From an uncultured bacterium (GTDB lineage Bacteria > Bacillota > Clostridia > TANB77 > CAG-508), in assembly GCA_905215615.1 (NCBI GenBank), contig CAJMQM010000026.1:1-14080 (forward strand): 14,080 bases of DNA. The letters run 5' to 3'. The position numbers and the translations under genes are program-made. The notes below the pieces were generated by a model. The model was not told where the DNA came from, searched no databases, and saw only the letters and a list, made by a program, of their open reading frames with translations. The number at the start of each line of letters is the position of its first letter. Within the stretch, counting starts at the first letter, position 1. Shown here in pieces: positions 1-7,403 of the stretch.

Positions 1-34
1 TTACACTTTCTGATGTAAAATAATATTTATTCAT
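1..34 (-). CDS. metK: S-adenosylmethionine synthetase, N-terminal fragment (runs off the left edge)
   Basis: Only the first eleven codons are present: an ATG at 34 read leftwards gives MNKYYFTSESV. This matches the conserved start of S-adenosylmethionine synthetase, where FTSESV is normally followed by TEGHPDK. MetK makes SAM from methionine and ATP in the cytoplasm. An ideal ribosome binding site, AAGGAGGA at 48-41, lies six bases before the ATG. The call rests on one short motif, but that motif is distinctive. The remainder of the gene lies outside the window. Confidence 0.72.
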   Translation of the reverse strand, partial: MNKYYFTSESV

Positions 35-71
35 TTATATTCCTCCTTAAAATTCAACATCTTAAGCTACT

Positions 72-99
72 ATTATATACCAATATTAATAAAAAACAA
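72..99 (-). promoter_or_regulatory. Putative sigma-A promoter for metK
   Basis: On the minus strand, TTGTTT (99-94) and a perfect TATAAT (77-72) are separated by 16 bases. Transcription would begin near 65, leaving a leader of only about 30 bases before the metK start. The -35 box is imperfect, so this is a pattern-based call. Confidence 0.45.
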
Positions 100-150
100 T
101 ATTAAAGTTGTATTTTGTAATTAAATTTTCAAAATTTATATATGTTATAT

Positions 151-867
151 TTATTTTATAGTTTTTAATACCTCATCTGTAACTTTATCTTTATCGAACT
201 TTCTCATAATTAATATAGCTATACCAACTATTAGAAAAGTAACTCCATAAATAATTAAGCTAGTTTTCCAATTTCCTACAAGCAGATTGTCTCCTGCAAG
301 AGTAGAAGAGATTATTGATGGAAATCTTGCTATAGTAGAAATTATAATAAAATTTAAAGGCTTAATTGGAAGCAATGCTGCTATATAAGTAAATAAATCC
401 TTTGGTGTTCCTGGAATAAAGAACAATATAAATATTATAAAGTTTATTGTTCTTGGGTTTTTAAAAACTTTAGCATTTTCAATTTTCTTTATTCTTTCTT
501 CTCCACAAAAATCATATATAAATTTTCTACCAAATTTATGGACTAATAAATATATAATTATTGAAACAATAGCTGCAGAAATCATTATAAAAATTGTTCC
601 CCATACTGGTCCATAGCATATTCCTGCTAGTATTTCTATTGGTTCTCCTGGTATTATAAACAAAAATATTTGTGCAAATTGAAGTCCAAACAACATTAAA
701 AAACCAAGTATTCCAGAACTATTTACTTTATCTTTAAAATCTGCTTGTCCTTCCGGAGTACTTAAGTTTTTTACTACTGGGAACAAATAGCATACTATTG
801 CCACAATTATTGCTATAACTAATATTAACATTACAATTTCAAAAGCTCTTTTAGAATTTTTCTTCAT
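151..867 (-). CDS. TVP38/TMEM64 (DedA-like, VTT domain) membrane protein
   Basis: The protein is about 238 residues and strongly hydrophobic, with a basic N-terminus, a first membrane helix at roughly residues 10-30 and several helices to the C-terminus. Two half-site motifs typical of the SNARE-associated/VTT family are visible: IPGEPIEILAG near 72-82, followed by GPVWG and FGRKF, and FFIPGTPKD near 149-157. Bacterial members act in the cytoplasmic membrane, and some relatives are lipid scramblases or transporters; the substrate here cannot be told. The start is set at ATG 867. The longer reading from GTG 882 is unlikely because the binding site AAGGAAGTGA (888-879) overlaps that GTG but sits 11 bases before the ATG. 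It is divergent from the Nudix gene, and metK lies downstream on the same strand. Confidence 0.8.
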   Translation of the reverse strand: MKKNSKRAFEIVMLILVIAIIVAIVCYLFPVVKNLSTPEGQADFKDKVNSSGILGFLMLFGLQFAQIFLFIIPGEPIEILAGICYGPVWGTIFIMISAAIVSIIIYLLVHKFGRKFIYDFCGEERIKKIENAKVFKNPRTINFIIFILFFIPGTPKDLFTYIAALLPIKPLNFIIISTIARFPSIISSTLAGDNLLVGNWKTSLIIYGVTFLIVGIAILIMRKFDKDKVTDEVLKTIK

Positions 868-945
868 TTTTAGTTTTGTCACTTCCTTTTTCTATTATAT
901 CGTCTACATATACTTAAATAATCTATTTTCCTTTACTAATAAGAT

Positions 946-951
946 ATTATA
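946..951 (-). promoter_or_regulatory. Possible -10 element for the TVP38-like gene
   Basis: A perfect TATAAT reads leftwards at 951-946, about 80 bases before the start codon. No good -35 box lies at the usual distance; CTGTAA at 974-969 is the best available. A second TATAAT at 899-894 is too close to the ribosome binding site to be useful. The call is weak. Confidence 0.3.
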
Positions 952-1105
952 CCTCATTTTTGTATTTTTTACAGCATTTATTCTTAATCTTAAACAATTC
1001 TTAATATTCCAGCATTAATAAAGCAAATATTACATAATGTAAAAATACAAAAGTATATTTTATTCTACATTTTATTGACTTTCGTATTTTATTTCTAAAC
1101 AATAT

Positions 1106-1136
1106 TTGACACATAACTATGTAATTATGTTATAAT
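1106..1136 (+). promoter_or_regulatory. Promoter of the Nudix hydrolase gene
   Basis: A perfect TTGACA (1106-1111) and a perfect TATAAT (1131-1136) are separated by 19 bases. The long spacer is offset by an extended -10, with TG at 1128-1129 one base before the TATAAT. Transcription would start near 1143, giving a leader of about 27 bases. The remainder of the 868-1170 gap is AT-rich sequence with no other clear feature. Confidence 0.75.
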
Positions 1137-1170
1137 AATCAAAGTTGTTTATTTGAAGGAGGGATTATTT

Positions 1171-1743
1171 ATGGAAAAAATTAAAATTGTTTCAAAAGAG
1201 TGTAAATTTTCAAACTGGTTAAAAGTTTACGTCGAAAAAGTATTATTACCTAATAATGAAGAAGTAGAAAGAGATATAGTAGTAAAAGGCGATGCTGTTG
1301 GTATTGTTGCTATAGATGATAATAACGATTTATTTTTAGTAAAACAACCTAGGGTTGCTCATATGATACCAGATTTCGTAGAGATTCCCGCTGGATTGAT
1401 AGAAGAGAAACACAACTTTGATCCTCTTACTGCTGCTAAATCTGAATTAAGAGAGGAAACTGGTTGTGATCCTGAAACTTGTACATGGACATATTTAGGC
1501 AAATATATTCCAGATACAGGTTCTTGTACAACTAAAATTCATTTATACTTAGCAGAACATGTTAAAGTAAAGTATGAATTAGATTTAGACGAAGGTGAAT
1601 ATTTAACTTCTTTTACTATGCCTTTTTCAGAAGCAATAAAGAAAGTAGAAGATTTTAATGATAGAACTTTTAACGATTCTTGTGCAATTATTGGAATAAC
1701 AAGGGCTGCAAATTATCTATCAAAAAGGGACAAAAATAATTAG
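1171..1743 (+). CDS. Nudix hydrolase, ADP-ribose pyrophosphatase-like
   Basis: This is a 190-residue cytoplasmic protein. ATG 1171 is chosen over an in-frame TTG at 1153, because the strong binding site AAGGAGGG (1156-1163) lies inside that longer reading and exactly seven bases before the ATG. The Nudix helix is clear: PAG at about 73-75, then after a short insertion AAKSELREETGC at 88-99. Metal-binding glutamates would be E92, E95 and E96. The arginine that usually begins the REUxEE core is serine (S91), and the loop after the glycine is longer than the classic pattern. PAG-type proteins of this size are often ADP-ribose or nucleoside-diphosphate-sugar pyrophosphatases; the exact substrate is inference. 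The gene is monocistronic, with its own promoter and a terminator shared with the convergent ABC operon. Confidence 0.88.
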   Translation: MEKIKIVSKECKFSNWLKVYVEKVLLPNNEEVERDIVVKGDAVGIVAIDDNNDLFLVKQPRVAHMIPDFVEIPAGLIEEKHNFDPLTAAKSELREETGCDPETCTWTYLGKYIPDTGSCTTKIHLYLAEHVKVKYELDLDEGEYLTSFTMPFSEAIKKVEDFNDRTFNDSCAIIGITRAANYLSKRDKNN

Positions 1744-1862
1744 CCGTTCTATTTAATGAAAATACAATTAGAAAGCATAATACTTTTATATTTTCAAAAT
1801 ATTTTTAAGTATGTAATAGTCTTTAAATCTTTATAATAAGTTTATTATAAAAAAATAAAGTT

Positions 1863-1935
1863 AAAAAATAGGAAAAGATTTTTTAAAATTGTAATTAATC
1901 TAAATTCAATTATTATTTATCTTTTCCTATTTTTT
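1863..1935. terminator. Bidirectional hairpin terminator between convergent genes
   Basis: A perfect 17-base inverted repeat pairs 1863-1879 with 1919-1935. Each outer arm ends in a run of six A or T, so a U-tract follows the stem in both directions. The 39-base loop holds a further short pair (AATTG with CAATT). It lies between the stop of the Nudix gene and the stop of the 612-residue ABC gene, the right place to end both transcripts. The loop is longer than in a typical intrinsic terminator. Confidence 0.7.
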
Positions 1936-1985
1936 GTATTATTAATACTGATTCTTAAGCTATAATATTTAATAAAGTAATATTT

Positions 1986-3824
1986 CTATTCTTCTACTTC
2001 TTCAAACTGACTATTATATAATGTAGCATAGAATCCTTCTTTAGCAAGTAACTCTTCGTGTGTTCCCTGTTCTACTATATCACCTTGATTCATCACTAAA
2101 ATTAAATCTGCATTTTTTATTGTAGATAATCTATGTGCTATAATAAAGCTTGTTCTTCCTTTCATAAGATTATCCATTGCTGACTGTATTAATTGTTCTG
2201 TTCTTGTATCTATAGAGCTTGTTGCTTCATCCAATATTAGTATTTTTGGATTTGTTAGAATAACTCTTGCTATAGTAAGTAATTGTTTTTGACCTTGTGA
2301 GATGTTTCCAGCTTCCTCATCTATAATCATATCATAGCCATTAGGAAGTGTACGTATAAAGTGGTCTGCATGGGCTGCTTTTGCTGCTGCAATAACTTCT
2401 TCATCTGTTGCATCTGGTTTTCCATATTTAATATTATCTTTAATAGTCCCTCCAAATAGCCATGTATCTTGCAATACCATACCAAACATTTTACGTAGTT
2501 CGCCACGCTTAAATTCTTTTACATTGTGCCCATCTACCATAATAGCTCCACTATTTACATCATAAAATCTCATTAATAGCTTAACCATAGTAGTTTTACC
2601 TGCACCTGTTGGTCCAACTATTGCAATTTTTTGACCGTCTTTAACATCTGAGTTAAAATCATGTATTATAATTTTATCTTCATTATAACCAAAACGAACA
2701 TGGTCAAATTTAACATTTCCAACTAGTTTTTCTGTATTTACAGAATTTTCTATATCTGCCATTTCTTCTGGCTCCTCTAAGAAACTAAATATTCTTTCTG
2801 CTGCTGCAAGCATTGATTGTAAAATTGCAGATATTTGTGAAATTTGATTTATTGGTTGTATAAATTGCTTATTATATTGTATAAAAGATTGTATATTTCC
2901 TACTGTAATTACTCCTTGAGAAGCTAAATAGCCACCTAATATAGCAACTCCAACATAACCTACATTTCCAAAGAAGTTCATAATAGGATGCATTAAACCA
3001 GACAAAAATTGTGATTTCCACGCACTTTTATACAATTCTTTATTTAAGTTGTCAAATTCTTCAATTGCCTTTTCTTCTCTGTTAAATACTCTAATTATAT
3101 CATGCCCACCATATGCTTCTTCTACATTTCCATTTACATGTCCTAAAAAGTCTTGTTGTTTTTTAAAGTATTTTTGAGATTTCTTTACTACTATTCTAAT
3201 AACAAAGAAACTTAATGGAACAATAATTAATGATACAATTGTCATTGTTACACTTATAGTTAACATCATTATTAAAATTCCTATAATTGTACATACAGAT
3301 GTTATAATTTGTGTAATGCTTTGGTTTAGGTTTTGTGATAGCATATCTATATCGTTTGTTACTATAGATAAAATCTCTCCGTGTGTTTTTTTATCAAAGA
3401 AGCTCATAGGTAGTTTATTTATTTTTTCTGCTACATCACTTCTTAATCTATATGTTAGCTTTTGTGAAACATTTGTCATTACAAAGCCTTGCACGCAGCC
3501 AAAGAACGCACTCATTGCATATAATCCTAGGAGTGTAAGTAAAATACCTAAAACTTTGCTAAAGTCTATTCCTGTTCCACCAGATATTTTTCCTACAATT
3601 CCGTTAAATATTTCTGTAGTTGCATTTCCAAGAATTTTTGGACCAACAATTGTAAAAATTGTACTTGCAACTGCAAATATTAACATTATTAATAATTGCC
3701 ATTTATAATCTGCTAAATATTGTTTAATTAGCTTTTTGGTTGTTTCTTTTGCATTAGTTGTTTTCTCTGTAGATGATTTTCCATTTCTAGATCCACCCAT
3801 CATACCTCCTGGTCCACCTGGCAT
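1986..3824 (-). CDS. ABC exporter half-transporter, consensus-site subunit (TMD-NBD)
   Basis: This 612-residue protein has a Gly/Met-rich N-terminal tail (MPGGPGGMMGG), a six-helix exporter membrane domain (about 40-345) and a nucleotide-binding domain. NBD motifs: Walker A GPTGAGKTT (404-412), Q-loop Q452, a non-standard signature ISQGQ (508-512), Walker B ILILDE with catalytic E533, and switch histidine H564. It should pair with the 757-residue protein encoded just upstream, as in heterodimeric exporters such as TM287/288 or BmrCD. Its own Walker motifs face the partner's perfect signature, forming the active ATP site. The binding site AAAGGAGGA lies just before the ATG, and only one base separates the two genes. 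Substrate unknown; relatives export drugs, lipids or peptides. Confidence 0.93.
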   Translation of the reverse strand: MPGGPGGMMGGSRNGKSSTEKTTNAKETTKKLIKQYLADYKWQLLIMLIFAVASTIFTIVGPKILGNATTEIFNGIVGKISGGTGIDFSKVLGILLTLLGLYAMSAFFGCVQGFVMTNVSQKLTYRLRSDVAEKINKLPMSFFDKKTHGEILSIVTNDIDMLSQNLNQSITQIITSVCTIIGILIMMLTISVTMTIVSLIIVPLSFFVIRIVVKKSQKYFKKQQDFLGHVNGNVEEAYGGHDIIRVFNREEKAIEEFDNLNKELYKSAWKSQFLSGLMHPIMNFFGNVGYVGVAILGGYLASQGVITVGNIQSFIQYNKQFIQPINQISQISAILQSMLAAAERIFSFLEEPEEMADIENSVNTEKLVGNVKFDHVRFGYNEDKIIIHDFNSDVKDGQKIAIVGPTGAGKTTMVKLLMRFYDVNSGAIMVDGHNVKEFKRGELRKMFGMVLQDTWLFGGTIKDNIKYGKPDATDEEVIAAAKAAHADHFIRTLPNGYDMIIDEEAGNISQGQKQLLTIARVILTNPKILILDEATSSIDTRTEQLIQSAMDNLMKGRTSFIIAHRLSTIKNADLILVMNQGDIVEQGTHEELLAKEGFYATLYNSQFEEVEE

Positions 3825-3825
3825 T

Positions 3826-6099
3826 TTACTCTCCTCCTTTCTTTTTTAGTTCTTCTTCTGATAGTTGTGACAAAGCAATTTCTTTATACTCTTCACAGCT
3901 TTCCATTAGTTCTTCATGAGTTCCTTTTCCAACAATATTTCCATTATTTAAAACAATAATTTGGTCTGCATTTAATATTGTATTTATTCTTTGTGCAACT
4001 ATTATAACAGTTTTATTTTCTGTTTTTTCTTTTAAGGCTTCTCTTAAAGTTGCATCTGTTTTATAATCTAATGCAGAAAAACTATCGTCAAATATAAATA
4101 TTTCTGGGTCTTTTGCAATAGCTCTTGCTATTGATAAACGCTGTTTTTGTCCTCCAGAAACATTGCTTCCACCCTGGGCTATTTCAGAATTATATTTCTT
4201 TTCCTTCGAATCTATAAATTCTGTTGCTTGTGCTATTTCTGCTGCAGTTTTCATCATATCGTCTGACATACTCTCATCACTATATTTAATGTTAGACTCA
4301 ATTGTTCCAGAAAATAGAATACCTTTTTGTGGTACAAATCCTATAACTTTTCTTAAATCACTTTGTGTTACATCTTTTACATTTACTCCGTCAACTAATA
4401 ACTCTCCTTCTGTAACATCATAAAATCTTGGAATTAAGTTTATTACAGTAGATTTTCCACTGCCAGTACTTCCTATTATTGCTGTTGTTTTTCCTGGTTC
4501 TGCTGTAAAGCTAATGTTATTTATCATGTTCTCTTCTGCATCTGGGTAACGGAAAGAAACATTTTTAAATTCTACTAATCCTTTTTTATTTGTGTCTAAT
4601 TTCTTAGGATTTTCTGGGTCTTTAATTGAGTTGTCTGTTTCTAATATTTCATTAATACGTTTTGCAGATACACTTGCTCTTGGTAGCAAAATTGACATCA
4701 TAGCGATCATTAAGAAAGACATTATAATTTGCATTGTATATTGTATAAATGCCATCATATCGCCAACTTGCATTGTTCCAGCATCAATGTTGTGTCCTCC
4801 AACCCATACTATTAATAATGAAATACAATTCATAATAAACATTAATGTAGGCATCATTAAACTCATTGCTCTATTAACAAAAATATTTGCTTTCATTAAA
4901 TCTTTATTTGCATTATTAAATCTATCTACTTCGTCTTTTTCTTTGTTAAAAGCTCTAATAACTGGCAATCCAGTTAAAATTTCTCTTGATACCAAGTTTA
5001 ATTTATCTACCAATTGTTGTAACTTTTTAAATTTAGGCATTGCTATAATAAACAATGTTCCCATAACTATTATAACTGCTACTACTGCAAGACCTATAAT
5101 CCATGCCATAGACATATTGCTGTTTGCAAGTACCATAAAAAATCCACCAACACCTATAATTGGTGCATAAACTACAACTCTAAATAGCATTGTCATTAAC
5201 ATTTGAATTTGTTGAACATCGTTTGTGCTACGTGTAATTAAAGAAGCTGTAGAAAATTTCTTAAACTCGCTTGTTGAAAAACTTAATACCTTTTTAAATA
5301 TTTTTTCTCTTAAAGTTTGTGCAAGTCTTGCTGCCACTTTAGAAGATAAAAGCATTATTGTTATAGCCGATACCATAATAATTAAAGATATTCCTAACAT
5401 TTGAGCCCCAGAAACAATTATAAAATGAGTTTTATAATCGTCTAAATTAATTCCAACTGCTTGGTATTCTTGCTTTATTGCTTCTATTGCAGCTTGCTCT
5501 ATTATGCTTTCTGGCATTTCACTTACTTTTTCATTTACTTGACTCATTGGGTCATTTTCTGTATTATTAGCATTTTGTGCCATTACCATTTTCATTATCT
5601 CTAAAGTTGATTCATCTTTAAGTTGTTCTTGCATAGCTTCTGGCATATTTGATAAAATTTGTATTTTTATGTTTTCTGCCTCTTCGCCATTATTCAAGTT
5701 ATAAACAATTAAAAGAGGTTTTGCCATTATTGAATTTAACTCTTCTTGTGTGTCATTATCTAGCTTATCTTGTACATACAATTCTTGATTTTCAATTTCA
5801 GGATAGTCTTTTAAATATTTTTCATAATCTTTTTCATCCAAACTTTCTTTAGAAATAAGACTGTAATTTTCTAATATTTTTTCATCATCTTCAGTAAATA
5901 GTAGCAAATCCTCCATTGCTTGTTTTCTTATTACTTCAGGAGATGAATTTTCAATTCCACCCTGTTGAATACCAATATTAACTATTTTTGATGTATAATC
6001 TGGTAATCTTAAATCGCAAATTGCTTGAACAATTAATAATAATACTATAATAACAACATATATCCATGTTTTCTTTAAGTTTTTTAATATTTTTAGCAT
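3826..6099 (-). CDS. ABC exporter half-transporter, degenerate-site subunit with large extracellular insert
   Basis: This 757-residue TMD-NBD protein has a first membrane helix at 12-29, then about 180 hydrophilic, acid-rich residues (roughly 45-225) before the second helix at 227-251. By exporter topology that insert should lie outside the cell. NBD motifs: Walker A GSTGSGKST (543-551), Q591, perfect signature VSGGQ (647-651), and Walker B IFIFDD with D672 where the catalytic glutamate belongs. The switch histidine is replaced by glutamine, Q703. These changes mark the subunit that carries the non-hydrolysing site in heterodimeric exporters. It is second in the tetR operon. ATG 6099 is forced by an in-frame TAA nine bases upstream, yet the nearest good ribosome binding site is 26 bases away behind a small hairpin. 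Confidence 0.93.
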   Translation of the reverse strand: MLKILKNLKKTWIYVVIIVLLLIVQAICDLRLPDYTSKIVNIGIQQGGIENSSPEVIRKQAMEDLLLFTEDDEKILENYSLISKESLDEKDYEKYLKDYPEIENQELYVQDKLDNDTQEELNSIMAKPLLIVYNLNNGEEAENIKIQILSNMPEAMQEQLKDESTLEIMKMVMAQNANNTENDPMSQVNEKVSEMPESIIEQAAIEAIKQEYQAVGINLDDYKTHFIIVSGAQMLGISLIIMVSAITIMLLSSKVAARLAQTLREKIFKKVLSFSTSEFKKFSTASLITRSTNDVQQIQMLMTMLFRVVVYAPIIGVGGFFMVLANSNMSMAWIIGLAVVAVIIVMGTLFIIAMPKFKKLQQLVDKLNLVSREILTGLPVIRAFNKEKDEVDRFNNANKDLMKANIFVNRAMSLMMPTLMFIMNCISLLIVWVGGHNIDAGTMQVGDMMAFIQYTMQIIMSFLMIAMMSILLPRASVSAKRINEILETDNSIKDPENPKKLDTNKKGLVEFKNVSFRYPDAEENMINNISFTAEPGKTTAIIGSTGSGKSTVINLIPRFYDVTEGELLVDGVNVKDVTQSDLRKVIGFVPQKGILFSGTIESNIKYSDESMSDDMMKTAAEIAQATEFIDSKEKKYNSEIAQGGSNVSGGQKQRLSIARAIAKDPEIFIFDDSFSALDYKTDATLREALKEKTENKTVIIVAQRINTILNADQIIVLNNGNIVGKGTHEELMESCEEYKEIALSQLSEEELKKKGGE

Positions 6100-6110
6100 A
6101 AATAATTATG

Positions 6111-6136
6111 TATGGTTACTCCATACCTCTCCTTTC
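6111..6136 (-). promoter_or_regulatory. Strong Shine-Dalgarno followed by hairpin and mini-ORF before the ABC gene
   Basis: Reading leftwards, GAAAGGAGAGG (6136-6126) is followed directly by the inverted repeat TATGG-AGTAA-CCATA (6125-6111), and the ABC start codon comes 11 bases later at 6099. Unfolded spacing is 26 bases, too long for normal initiation; with the hairpin folded it is about 11. The hairpin also contains ATG-GAG-TAA (6124-6116), a two-codon reading frame. Structured spacer and reinitiation are both inference. Confidence 0.5.
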
Positions 6137-6142
6137 TTAAAA

Positions 6143-6760
6143 TTATTTTAAAACTCCATATTTTAAGTATTCTACCATCTGTATATATTCTTTTCTAACA
6201 GTCTGGTAAGAATTCTCCTTGAAACTAGAAACTAAAGCTTTTCTTGTGATAAGGTATAACATTTTTACTATAATTTCTAAATCCTCATCGTTGTTAATTT
6301 TTAACTTTGTTTTGTCTACCATGCTAAGAAAAATTTCTTTTGGAAAGTGTCCTTTATGTTTTTTCTTTTCTAAATTTCCTAATGCAACAGATTTTTCATC
6401 ACTTATTCTTACATTTTTTATTGTCATTGAAAAAAAAGCTTTGTCTTCACTGTTTAGCAGTTCTTTCATCATAAAGTCAAACATATCTATATATACTTGG
6501 AATATATCACCATTTGTTGCTCCTAATCTTTCTTTTAGAAAAGTATCTAATGTTTCACTTTTGCTTTTAAGAATATATTCTAATAAGTCTTCTTTACTTT
6601 CAAAATATTGATAAAAACTTCCTCTTGCAATTCCTGCTTCTTCTACAATATTTTTTATAGAAGCTTCTTCTATTGGAACTCTAGAAAATTCTTTCTTTGC
6701 TGCATTAATAATTTTATTTTTCTTATCTTCTGATAGATTTAAAAATGTATCTTTTGGCAT
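6143..6760 (-). CDS. TetR/AcrR-family transcriptional regulator
   Basis: A 205-residue protein with the usual TetR layout. The N-terminal DNA-binding domain covers about residues 10-60, with the helix-turn-helix around SIKNIVEEAGIARGSFYQYF (34-53) and the familiar SKEDLLEYIL after it. The C-terminal helical region (about 65-205) would bind a ligand and dimerise; it gives no hint of the ligand. The gene is first in the unit with the two ABC subunits, 43 bases before the first of them, so it most likely represses its own operon until an export substrate is bound. A perfect palindrome lies in its promoter. The start ATG has the binding site GGAGGTG (6771-6765) four bases upstream. Confidence 0.92.
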   Translation of the reverse strand: MPKDTFLNLSEDKKNKIINAAKKEFSRVPIEEASIKNIVEEAGIARGSFYQYFESKEDLLEYILKSKSETLDTFLKERLGATNGDIFQVYIDMFDFMMKELLNSEDKAFFSMTIKNVRISDEKSVALGNLEKKKHKGHFPKEIFLSMVDKTKLKINNDEDLEIIVKMLYLITRKALVSSFKENSYQTVRKEYIQMVEYLKYGVLK

Positions 6761-6780
6761 TTTTCACCTCCACAAAAAAT

Positions 6781-6788
6781 CACTGTGT
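6781..6788. promoter_or_regulatory. Second partial operator copy
   Basis: CACTGTGT at 6781-6788 is the exact reverse complement of ACACAGTG (6804-6811) inside the main palindrome. It falls around the predicted transcription start, so a repressor bound at both sites could cover the whole promoter. It is short, and its role is inference. Confidence 0.4.
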
Positions 6789-6793
6789 ACAAT

Positions 6794-6822
6794 ATTATAT
6801 GTGACACAGTGTCATTTGTCAA
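6794..6822 (-). promoter_or_regulatory. Consensus promoter of the tetR-ABC operon
   Basis: On the minus strand TTGACA (6822-6817) and TATAAT (6799-6794) are both perfect and exactly 17 bases apart. Transcription should start near 6787, leaving a leader of about 26 bases before the tetR start. A promoter this strong in front of a repressor gene suits a unit that is normally held off. The -35 box begins seven bases after the stop codon of the upstream membrane protein gene. Confidence 0.85.
6802..6814. promoter_or_regulatory. Probable TetR operator inside the promoter spacer
   Basis: TGACACAGTGTCA is a perfect palindrome with arms of six bases around a single central base. It lies wholly within the 17-base spacer between the -35 and -10 boxes, where a bound dimer would block RNA polymerase. 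TetR-family repressors commonly bind palindromes of this kind next to their own gene. That this protein binds it is inference from position and symmetry. Confidence 0.72.
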
Positions 6823-6828
6823 TGCATT

Positions 6829-7353
6829 TTATTCTTTTTTAGAATTTTTCACATAATTTTCACATTTCTTATTAGTGAAAATTTCTTTAAATTTTACAAT
6901 AAAGTATATTAAAACAATTGCAAAGTATATGTATTTAAAATATTCTATACTAATGCTAAACTGATAGTTTAATATAAAAATTACATACTTAATTAATATT
7001 GCTAGTGTAGATGCATATGTAGCTAAAGAAAACATTTTTGAATATTTTACCTTATCTTTAATTATTATTTTATACAAATACCCTACTACCGATAATATTA
7101 GTATTGTATTAAATGTTAATGATAAGGAATTATCAAAAAAATCTACTAAAAAATTACTTGCATATGAATATATTTCCATAAAAGTTGCTGTTAAAAAGTT
7201 TCTTGCTACTATTATAGAAATTACAACAGTAAAGCTTAATTCTAGTATTGCCAAATATAATATAGCATACCACGAATTTTCTTCTGCCATTTCTTTATAT
7301 TTCTTTCCAATTATAGAATAGTATATCTTCTTAAAAAAGTTTATTCGTTCCAT
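6829..7353 (-). CDS. Small integral membrane protein, possibly DUF1189-like
   Basis: The protein has 174 residues with four predicted membrane helices (about 28-50, 78-98, 107-128 and 138-155). A short amphipathic N-terminus begins MERINFFKKIYYSI, and the C-terminal tail is Lys/Asn-rich. The opening FFKKIYYSI followed by a soluble stretch and a helix resembles DUF1189 membrane proteins, but the match is loose and I do not assign a function. It lies 50 bases downstream of ispH on the same strand, with an AAGGA site a few bases before its ATG, and is probably the last gene of that transcript. I see no clear terminator after it; the tetR promoter follows at once. Confidence 0.7.
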   Translation of the reverse strand: MERINFFKKIYYSIIGKKYKEMAEENSWYAILYLAILELSFTVVISIIVARNFLTATFMEIYSYASNFLVDFFDNSLSLTFNTILILSVVGYLYKIIIKDKVKYSKMFSLATYASTLAILIKYVIFILNYQFSISIEYFKYIYFAIVLIYFIVKFKEIFTNKKCENYVKNSKKE

Positions 7354-7403
7354 TTTTCCTTCTTATATTTATTATAATTTCTTGTATTTTTCAATAAAAG
7401 TAT

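Noticed and set aside
35..150. Possible SAM riboswitch before metK
   Set aside because: The predicted leader is only about 30 bases and very AT-rich, with none of the GC-containing helices of a SAM riboswitch.
3316..3708. Plus-strand open frame of 130 codons
   Set aside because: It lies wholly inside the 612-residue ABC gene on the other strand, has no ribosome binding site and gives a protein with no recognisable features.
4592..5170. Plus-strand open frame of 192 codons, the longest shadow frame
   Set aside because: It is antisense to the membrane domain of the 757-residue ABC subunit. The hydrophobic look comes from the complement of hydrophobic codons in AT-rich DNA.
6219..6611. Plus-strand open frame opposite tetR
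   Set aside because: The minus-strand reading is a clear TetR protein with a helix-turn-helix; the plus-strand frame has no motif or initiation signal.
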